A DNA stretch of 64,000 bases from a virus. The position numbers were made by a program, and so were the translations under genes. The notes below the pieces were generated by a model, which did no database searches, was not told the origin of the DNA, and saw only the letters and a program-made list of their open reading frames with translations. The first letter of the stretch is position 1; the number at the start of each line of letters is the position of its first letter. Positions 58,601 through 64,000 of this stretch are shown piece by piece. Location of the stretch: IMG/VR virus record IMGVR_UViG_3300045044_000056, positions 1 through 64,000 of that record. One strand, given 5' to 3'.

Positions 58601-59087
58601 GAAAATCACGGAAGGCACGGATCATTTTTTCGGCGGATACCCCAGTCGCCGCCGCCAACTCTTCAACCTGTTCCTGCACATGTTTAAGCTCATCGGTCGT
58701 CGCGCCAGTCGACAACCGCAGCCGCGTCATCTGTTCCTGCATATTGGCGAAATTTATATAGGAGCGTCGCGTAAATTCTTCGACAGCTACAATCGAGAAT
58801 GCTTCTTTAATCTGCGATCCGAGTTTGGCGTAGGCTTCGGTCGCATAATTCGCATGTTCAACCGCCTTCTGGCCCGCATCCCGGTGTTTGTGAGCGGTCT
58901 CATCAACAGCCTGACCTAATTTCTTCGCCTCTTCAGTAGTAAGCTGAAACCCTCCCCTCGCTACCCGGTTGGCTTGCTCTGCACTGTAGCCATAGCTCTT
59001 CAGGCGCTCCACCATTGCCCGAATAGTCGGGTCGGTGGAGTCAGTCGCCGTTATATTTAGATTGGCTCTGTATTCGACGTCACTCAC
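55653..59087 (-). CDS. Tape measure protein with lytic transglycosylase-like and amidase domains
   Basis: 1144 residues. The N-terminal ~420 are coiled and helical (RLKSYGYSAEQANRVARGGF, TGVSAEKMIRAFRDFQTRSG). GGVVDQPTLAMVGEGGPEAV is the usual tape-measure motif (~505). Residues ~690-810 look like a soluble transglycosylase (LFLATAQQESSLQPGAAGGG with Glu, GLFQMGP). Residues ~860-1000 are an amidase_2 domain (FIMHHTAGRGTPGGVV, GTQYIMDREGNIHDVR, NILGMEIIAKDD, GHGEVNPGHREATEG). Length predicts a long tail. The two hydrolases would open the wall for DNA entry. Confidence 0.9.
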   Translation of the reverse strand: MSDVEYRANLNITATDSTDPTIRAMVERLKSYGYSAEQANRVARGGFQLTTEEAKKLGQAVDETAHKHRDAGQKAVEHANYATEAYAKLGSQIKEAFSIVAVEEFTRRSYINFANMQEQMTRLRLSTGATTDELKHVQEQVEELAAATGVSAEKMIRAFRDFQTRSGLSPDEVRKIFEPMQQFADLTETSVNSATRLTTAAMKDLGVKLEEIPKLMGVWSTTLDGIGNEFATVAPRMMADMDRIGLHGVEAAGQLSAVFKETATALGSPMQAARGLQEILRDISDPRSKIGFLMQGDIEAMRAGHGDFLDLMDSLNNKRKDLLREFGNDRVGFEAAWRDMLPSESARRFVDIQSKVSQESRRYYQQAVHDANDLKDRHLALELEGGGALRKLSAAWDILQNSVGLLLERLGASEALTNLANELERIAKAIKAITEADYSKLPELLFGGHGTPEHPDLMGQAAGALNRAIGEAMKPTPQGTKPVPLNIPFMQEGGVVDQPTLAMVGEGGPEAVVPLGKARTAQERQETEAAQMWTRIHALAMGEQKRMPTDFGQMSDEELQKYIEAQGGRGTFGAPGPGGGMQAYAAGMGRAGPRGTGAGGQQTTGGGGPVGAPPVPFPEMAPAWAKTGGETGDWRAGGLESQAGAPGAAWPFPTGGRVGAGVAQRQGGRGGLDPTAFFQRATEMFRGGPLHGFIPRDAARWGITTGAPEEWARLFLATAQQESSLQPGAAGGGLFQMGPRDLANYGVRGAVTDPAAQMQAAYNQWAKYIPQFGAISEPGRGPGTYSGWGGAGAYFGSMRYGPGWHGRAPDIAKWMDWAGGVAGAAGGAPPSAGGPLTPSITPSQVTGAPSGTSPGAMSAPSGRDPLAFIMHHTAGRGTPGGVVADWQRSRPGVGTQYIMDREGNIHDVRSEFGYGGTSHISQAHTPREFQRQGITNPNILGMEIIAKDDRDLTDAQVDSAARFIAKNYPDIPIYGHGEVNPGHREATEGSRVVNRIREMRQSGEWAKLVEEQRGGGGGATQTARAPTQAWPEGGRVAGPGLGAARGISRVGGEGDTPAAAVRRRFPGAAAGSPQERIEGTFDHIHDQHQQLRSALEKPVKMSVEAEMPKVAPARHTFARARQWNQHKQASRREAHETLADTGPM

Positions 59088-59575
59088 GACACGGCCTTCA
59101 TCGCTTCAGGCGGCGCGAAGTTGAGATTGACATCCTTCTCCTCGGGCGGGATCACCACCTTGGGCGGCGTCGGATAGCGTTTGACCGGTCCCTCCACGTG
59201 CGGGAATCGCGGGTCTTGCTGGTCGCTGACTTTGCTTTCGGTGATGCTGGGCAGCTCCTCGTCGGGCGTCGCAAACGGCCGCCGGCCCTCGTTGATGTCC
59301 TTTTGCGCCCAGGTGGCCTGCGCGAACAGTAAGGCGAATGTAACCCGGTCCACGTCCGGCGCCGTGATCTGCCGCAGCAGCCGCTCCGGCAGATCGGTCA
59401 GCTCTGCCAGCAGCGCGAGGCCAGACGGGATCTGCTGGCGGCCCCAGCGGATCGAATGCTCGTAAGTAGGCGCGCGAATGATGATCGCCTCAACATCGCG
59501 CCCTTCATGCTTAAGCGGCGTAAACAGCTCGACCACGAACGAGCCGTCCCGCCGCATTGCCCAGGCTGCTCCCAC
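59084..59575 (-). CDS. Tail assembly chaperone-like protein
   Basis: 163 residues between the tube and the tape measure genes, where P2-like phages encode gpE/gpE' chaperones. The N-terminal part (FVVELFTPLKHEGRDVEAII, IRWGRQQIPSGLALLAELTD) has the short alpha/beta character of TAC proteins. A frameshifted product is usual in this family, but I see no clear slippery site, so that remains open. Confidence 0.65.
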   Translation of the reverse strand: MGAAWAMRRDGSFVVELFTPLKHEGRDVEAIIIRAPTYEHSIRWGRQQIPSGLALLAELTDLPERLLRQITAPDVDRVTFALLFAQATWAQKDINEGRRPFATPDEELPSITESKVSDQQDPRFPHVEGPVKRYPTPPKVVIPPEEKDVNLNFAPPEAMKAVS

Positions 59576-59578
59576 TGG

Positions 59579-60169
59579 TTACACGCCCGGCACGAAGCCG
59601 CCAGTGGTCTGGATCAGCGCCGCGACGTTGGTGGCGCCGGTCGAGAGGTAGTTGTTGATGACGGCATTCTGGTCGACGCCACCGATCACCCGGGTATTGG
59701 TCGGGAAGTCCCACAGGTAGACTTGCTCGCCCGCGATGTTCAGCTCGTAGTGCATGATGCACCGTATCGAGTAGTTGGTATGCATCACGTCGCCGCGCCG
59801 ATAGTTCTGCGGATCGGAGCGGCCCAGCATGCCTTTGAGCACCGCCATGGCTTGCGCCGCCTCGCCGGTCGATTGATCGCGGATCACGCCGTAGGCGGTG
59901 AAGTAGTTCATCGTGCTGGCCCACGACCCGATCAATTCCATGACCTGCGGCGTCAGGCCGAGCAACACAAACGTGCATTCCAACCGCGCGATGACCGTGG
60001 AAATTTCCACGGCGACCGGCGCGCCGCCGGCACGGTGGTCGACGTACTGCATGTCCAATCCCGGCAGCTTCAGTTCTGTCAAGATCAGGTGGTTGCTGTC
60101 GGCAGCATTATCGGCCGCCGACCCGCAGAACAGGTTGGCGTCCTCCATAGTCCAGACGGGATTCGGCAT
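59579..60169 (-). CDS. Major tail tube protein
   Basis: 196 residues. EDANLFCGSAADNAADSNHL, ILTELKLPGLDMQYVDHRAG and VAVEISTVIARLECTFVLLG match the P2 FII tube family. It follows the sheath gene after a terminator, as in other contractile tails. Confidence 0.88.
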   Translation of the reverse strand: MPNPVWTMEDANLFCGSAADNAADSNHLILTELKLPGLDMQYVDHRAGGAPVAVEISTVIARLECTFVLLGLTPQVMELIGSWASTMNYFTAYGVIRDQSTGEAAQAMAVLKGMLGRSDPQNYRRGDVMHTNYSIRCIMHYELNIAGEQVYLWDFPTNTRVIGGVDQNAVINNYLSTGATNVAALIQTTGGFVPGV

Positions 60170-60192
60170 TGCTGACTCCTATTGCGAGCAAC

Positions 60193-60215
60193 AAAAAACC
60201 CGGCGCGAGGCCGGG
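60193..60215 (-). terminator. Terminator between sheath and tube genes (minus strand)
   Basis: CCCGGC/GCCGGG stem (60199-60215) followed on the minus strand by TTTTTT. It probably attenuates the transcript after the sheath gene. Confidence 0.85.
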
Positions 60216-60243
60216 CCGATCAGGTTGACTTGTTGGGGTTGGA

Positions 60244-62133
60244 TTAAGCGGCGACGTTGAGCTGCTGCTCGAGCTGGGCCACCATCTGGTCAATGGCGGG
60301 CTTGTAGCGCGCGCTCATGGTGGTGATCAGTTTGAGCACCGGCGGCTCTTCGGCGACGAACCCGACGGTCAGGTGACCGAGCCGGATCTCGTTGGCGGAG
60401 TTGAGCGCACCGCGGAACGTGGCGTGACCATCGATGATCTGCTCACGTGCTTTCAGCACGCCGAGGAAGTCGTTGATGGTGGTGATGACATTGTGCACCG
60501 TCTGCCGATCGATGTTGGCTCGACCGAGGTAGGTGCGCAGCGCCGGCATCAAGCTCAGGTGGATGTAGTCACGCCCGCGCTTGACGTTGATCATTTGCCA
60601 CAAGGGATCGTCGCCGACGTTGTCGAGGGTGATCGAGATGAAGCCGCCCGAGGAGATGGCGGACTCGATACCGATCAGACCACGGGCGATGATGCCGATG
60701 TTGGCCGCCAGCAGCTGCTGCCCTTCGGTGGCTGGGTCAGTCAGGTTGAAGTTGACGGTGCGGGCCGGGCCGACAATGCCCTGAATGGGCTGGTTGGCCC
60801 ACGAGTGGAACGGCGCCCCAGTAGCGAAGTCGCGCGCCACCGCCAGCCCGATCTCACGCGGCGCCCGCGGCACCACGATGATGTTGCTGGAGACCGGGTC
60901 CATGATCTTGACGCCGCCCGAGACCGCGATCAGCCGCTGGTGGTTCATGGTGGTGCGCCAGTTCTCGTCAGCGATCTGGCTAATACCGGCCGACTCCACG
61001 ACGGCGACGCCGATCAGGTTGTCGAGCACTGCCGGCAACGCTGCGCACACCGGGTTGGCGCCGAGCGCCATGGTGGCAGTCATCGTGCACTGGGTCGCCG
61101 CGATGGCGTCGCGACCGCCGGTCAGGGTCGGGCCAGACAGCGACAGGCCGGTCACGGTGGTGCCGAGGGTGAACGAGTTGCCGGAGGCGCCCGCGGTGTC
61201 GTCTACGATGTTGATGGTGCCCGTTACCAGCGTGTAGGTGCACTTGCTGATCTGGGTGTCGGCGGTCGAGTTCAGGAACGTCACTAGGCTGTTGAGGGTG
61301 GCTGACAGATTGGCGCCGATCTGGACTTGGTTACCCACCGGGGTGCCCGATACGAAGGTGACGGTGCTGCCATTGAGGTTGATGGTGGCCCCGATGCCCG
61401 GCTGCTGATTGAAAATCATCGAGCCGGACGCGGCCAGCGCCGTGATGGGCGGACCATCGGGCGGCGGCACGGTCACCAACGGCGCCACCGTCATCCAGGC
61501 GCCCCAACTGTCGATGGTGATATCCTGGTTGTGGATCGAGCCGTCGGCCTCGGCCACCACATGCGCTACCGGCTGGATCAGATTGGCGCCGTTAGTCTCG
61601 CCACCGCCCGGGGCGAACGTCAACTGATACATGGCGCCCGGCTTATAACCCTGCCCGACCGTGTTGACGTTGAGCGTGTTGAGGCTGTTGGCCTGCTGCC
61701 CGGTATAACCAGGTGCACAGATTAGCCGCGGCGTGCAGTACAGCATGTTTGGCGCCTTGGTGAACGCCCACACTCCGGTCTGCAGGATCGAGTTGCCCAT
61801 CACCTTCGAGATGGTCTGCTGCAGTTTCAGGTTGGCATTGGCGTCGGTGCCGTAGTCGGTGCGAACGATCACAATCTGCGCTGCGACCTGGAAGTCGGCG
61901 AGCTGCGCGTTGATGCCGTTGATGGCGTCGGGGATGTAGCCGTCGGTCCCCAGCGCGGTCAGCTTATCAACGTCGTTGCTGTAGACCAGCACCGGCGTGT
62001 TGAGCGGATAGATCGTGGCATCAGCCGTCGAGCACGGCCCGATGATGCCGATCACATCCATGTTGGCGCCCAGGACGGGTTTGGCCTGGTCATCAACCTG
62101 GATAAACTGTAAGCCGAAATATGGCTGAGACAT
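60244..62133 (-). CDS. Tail sheath protein
   Basis: 629 residues. ANMDVIGIIGPCSTADATIY, FQVAAQIVIVRTDYGTDANA, WRTTMNHQRLIAVSGGVKIM, RGLIGIESAISSGGFISITL and NVKRGRDYIHLSLMPALRTY are sheath-family blocks. An inserted ~200-residue Gly/Thr-rich domain (residues ~170-360) probably decorates the sheath surface. Identifies the phage as a myovirus. Confidence 0.92.
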   Translation of the reverse strand: MSQPYFGLQFIQVDDQAKPVLGANMDVIGIIGPCSTADATIYPLNTPVLVYSNDVDKLTALGTDGYIPDAINGINAQLADFQVAAQIVIVRTDYGTDANANLKLQQTISKVMGNSILQTGVWAFTKAPNMLYCTPRLICAPGYTGQQANSLNTLNVNTVGQGYKPGAMYQLTFAPGGGETNGANLIQPVAHVVAEADGSIHNQDITIDSWGAWMTVAPLVTVPPPDGPPITALAASGSMIFNQQPGIGATINLNGSTVTFVSGTPVGNQVQIGANLSATLNSLVTFLNSTADTQISKCTYTLVTGTINIVDDTAGASGNSFTLGTTVTGLSLSGPTLTGGRDAIAATQCTMTATMALGANPVCAALPAVLDNLIGVAVVESAGISQIADENWRTTMNHQRLIAVSGGVKIMDPVSSNIIVVPRAPREIGLAVARDFATGAPFHSWANQPIQGIVGPARTVNFNLTDPATEGQQLLAANIGIIARGLIGIESAISSGGFISITLDNVGDDPLWQMINVKRGRDYIHLSLMPALRTYLGRANIDRQTVHNVITTINDFLGVLKAREQIIDGHATFRGALNSANEIRLGHLTVGFVAEEPPVLKLITTMSARYKPAIDQMVAQLEQQLNVAA

Positions 62134-62235
62134 GAGCCATCCTTTCTTTGGGTATGGAGGAGGAATAGAGGACCGGCGGCTGCCGTCAGGCCGCCGGCAA
62201 GTTATCCGCTAGCCAGGGAGGAACGTGCTAGGGGA

Positions 62236-62472
62236 TCAGAACTCTAGGCTGGGCGTCATGATTTCCAGCTCGGTCTTCTCGTTGCCCGACTGGCTGCCAC
62301 CAAACAGTTTGATGGTGATGATCGGCGCACGGTTCGGTGTGTCGGGCGGATCGGTGAAGAACGTCAGAAGCCGGACGTAATAGTCGCTGTTAGGATCTGG
62401 CTGGATATCGCTGACCAGAATTGTCTGCACGCCATCGAGTTCGAGCGTGACATTGTTGAAGTTGATGGCCAT
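62236..62472 (-). CDS. Small virion protein
   Basis: 78 residues (MAINFNNVTLELDGVQTILV, RLLTFFTDPPDTPNRAPIIT). All-beta character, upstream of the sheath gene. Function unknown. Confidence 0.6.
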   Translation of the reverse strand: MAINFNNVTLELDGVQTILVSDIQPDPNSDYYVRLLTFFTDPPDTPNRAPIITIKLFGGSQSGNEKTELEIMTPSLEF

Positions 62473-62479
62473 TGGTTCC

Positions 62480-63718
62480 TCATGCAGTCCAGATCATCCA
62501 ATCCTGCAGTTTCACGTCTGGCAAACCACCGCCAGGAGATGCGTACCAAGCGTGGTAAAAATTCTGCACACCCGGCGCCCACGGTGACTGGGCAGAATAA
62601 GTAAGCGTTGCGCCAGGAACCGTATATACCCCTGATGCAGCATATGCGCCGCCTGCCGACATCGAACAAGTCGAAGTATCGCCGTTGATATAACAAGTGC
62701 TAGGATAGTTGCAGTTGATGATCGGACCCGATGAATAAACGTAAGTCTGCTGCGGTAGATTAGACAAATTGGGGACACTTGCAGATGGCTGCAATGGCGT
62801 GCTTAAGGTCCAGGTCTGTGACGTACCTTCAAAAGTGACCGTGCAACTCACCGATGCGCCATAAGCAACCGTCGATGGCGCGTTCATTCGCAGATAAATC
62901 GTGTCGCCCGGATTGGCCGTGCCACCTGTACCCCAAGGACCGCCGGACGAATTAGAAATCTGCGCACCGCCGCCACTGACCGAGATGGAACCCGCTAGAT
63001 TGCAGTTGGTGATCGGCGCCGACACCATATAGGTGCCGCTGTTGGGCAGCACGACATTGGCGGCATAGCCGCCAGGATTGACCGAAGAGAAGTTGAATGA
63101 CGGTTGCGTGCAAGCCGTAACTGAGAAGGTCTGACTGACGCCCTCGATACTAACCGTAGCCGTATTTGTTTGATTGTAATTCGGCACAGTCAACCGCACG
63201 TAGATAGTGCCGCCCGGATTGATGGTAGTGCTCGTGCCCCAAGTCGAGCCGTTATTGGAAATCTGCGCAGTGCTGCCGGTCACCGTGACAGGTGTTGTTG
63301 CCACGATATTATCGACAACCGAGCTAGAAGTGACGATCGAACCGGGCGCCGAGATCGGCGCATTAGTAAAACTGAACGACGGCGGCTGGCCAACGGCCAC
63401 CGTATAGTTCTGCGACACCGTTCCGATGGTCACGGTGCAAACATTCTGCGAGCCAAATACGTTGGGCGCGTCCTGCCGAACATAAACGATGCCGCCAACC
63501 GGGATGGACGCGCTCGCGGCCCAGGTCGATCCGTCGGCCGACACCTGGGCGTTGAGCCCACCGCTGACAGTCGCGGTCGTCGTTCCCGGCAGATTGGCAA
63601 CTGGCGACGACGCTTGAACCTGCGTGGCGCCCTTCACCGCGTAGGTGAACGGGAACGAGAAACTGATTGGCAGCGCCACCGCGCCGAGGAAGCCGCGCGT
63701 CGCGGGCAGGATCAGCAT
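62480..63718 (-). CDS. Virion protein with Ig-like repeats
   Basis: 412 residues from ATG 63718 (MLILPATRGFLGAVALPISF...). Four repeats of ~85 residues with the pattern 'Q-S/N-S/T-W-G/A ... G-x-I-Y-V-R-x2-(A/V)P' (VGGIVYVRQDAPNVFG, PGGTIYVRLTVPNYNQ, PGDTIYLRMNAPSTVA) and 'TVSIEGVSQTF' strands, which are Ig/Fn3-like modules. Probably a decoration or fibre protein. ATGA overlap with the gene at the window edge. Confidence 0.7.
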   Translation of the reverse strand: MLILPATRGFLGAVALPISFSFPFTYAVKGATQVQASSPVANLPGTTTATVSGGLNAQVSADGSTWAASASIPVGGIVYVRQDAPNVFGSQNVCTVTIGTVSQNYTVAVGQPPSFSFTNAPISAPGSIVTSSSVVDNIVATTPVTVTGSTAQISNNGSTWGTSTTINPGGTIYVRLTVPNYNQTNTATVSIEGVSQTFSVTACTQPSFNFSSVNPGGYAANVVLPNSGTYMVSAPITNCNLAGSISVSGGGAQISNSSGGPWGTGGTANPGDTIYLRMNAPSTVAYGASVSCTVTFEGTSQTWTLSTPLQPSASVPNLSNLPQQTYVYSSGPIINCNYPSTCYINGDTSTCSMSAGGAYAASGVYTVPGATLTYSAQSPWAPGVQNFYHAWYASPGGGLPDVKLQDWMIWTA

Positions 63719-64000
63719 CAGGCCGCCGTATCGCCGCCCAGCACAAACACCGCATTGGTGCCGCTGGTGTTGGACATGCACATCAGCGACACCACCGCGT
63801 ACTGGCCGGCGGTCTTGTACTGACTCTGACGGTTGCGCAGCGTAGCACCAGCTGCCGCCGTCAACGTGACTTGGCCCGCACCGCCCTGCCACACCAACGC
63901 GTTCCAGCCCTTCGGCAGGCTGTTGGGCAGCGTCGCGGTGATAGGCGAGGCATTGGTGAACGTGGTCTGGCGACCGTTGTCGCTGGCGGTGAAGGTGTAG
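63718..64000 (-). CDS. Virion protein (N-terminus beyond window edge)
   Basis: The last 93 residues of a minus-strand gene: TASDNGRQTTFTNASPITAT, GWNALVWQGGAGQVTLTAAA, GATLRNRQSQYKTAGQYAVV and a final FVLGGDTAA. This resembles the C-terminal glycan/lectin-like end of phage tail and fibre proteins. Partial. Confidence 0.7.
   Translation of the reverse strand, partial: YTFTASDNGRQTTFTNASPITATLPNSLPKGWNALVWQGGAGQVTLTAAAGATLRNRQSQYKTAGQYAVVSLMCMSNTSGTNAVFVLGGDTAA

Noticed and set aside
59084-59575. Programmed frameshift in the tail chaperone gene
   Set aside because: Expected for the family, but I found no convincing slippery sequence with an overlapping frame, so it is not claimed.

Overview
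The window is most of a temperate, contractile-tailed (myovirus-type) phage or prophage genome with GC-rich DNA. Evidence: a P2-like tail module (sheath, tube, tape measure, gpU-, gpX- and gpD-like proteins), a DUF1073-type portal, a terminase large subunit, a tyrosine integrase, a CI-like repressor with a divergent Cro-like gene, and a YqaJ/RecT recombination pair. The host is probably an alphaproteobacterium, perhaps a rhizobium; this is inferred from codon use and from the style of the small secreted Arg/Tyr-rich proteins. Both window edges cut a minus-strand gene, and major capsid and connector genes are absent, so the missing head genes probably lie across the two edges.

Layout. 1-12053 (minus): a giant MuF minor-head protein carrying a zeta-toxin-like kinase domain, the portal, a run of small genes, a nuclease, an HNH endonuclease, terminase, and an active plus a degenerate phosphatase paralogue. 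12069-13162: a 1.1-kb array of alternating 10-bp repeats with 8-nt variable segments, ending at an FkbM methyltransferase gene. 14231-17929: serine recombinase, a CCCCCAGT iteron cluster, and a second array. 18457-24834 (minus): replication and early genes (RepA-like ATPase, DnaA domain IV protein, VRR-NUC, MT-A70 methylase, PD-(D/E)XK-like protein, Cro-like protein). 24893-31986 (plus): repressor, exonuclease/RecT, small genes, excisionase-like protein, integrase. 32246-34226: a small operator-controlled cluster of secreted proteins, apparently cargo genes. 34391-38976 (minus): a third array between a small gene and an IS110-C-domain-like gene, then small accessory genes. 39487-43132: lysis module. 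43586-64000 (minus): repeat-rich fibre proteins, sugar/methyl-modifying enzymes and the tail genes.

The most unusual element is the family of three arrays (12069-13162, 16624-16858, 34569-34874). Two different 10-mers, A = GAGCGAGCCA and B = GAGAGCACCA, alternate strictly every 18 bp, separated by 8-nt segments that differ from unit to unit. All three arrays read in the same direction as a neighbouring gene. Two start on the stop codon of the upstream gene, and two end at the start codon of the downstream gene. Several 8-mers are shared between arrays in the same slot type. The two slot classes also differ in base composition. There are no cas genes, and I recognise no described repeat class. 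This is the best candidate for an undescribed system here.
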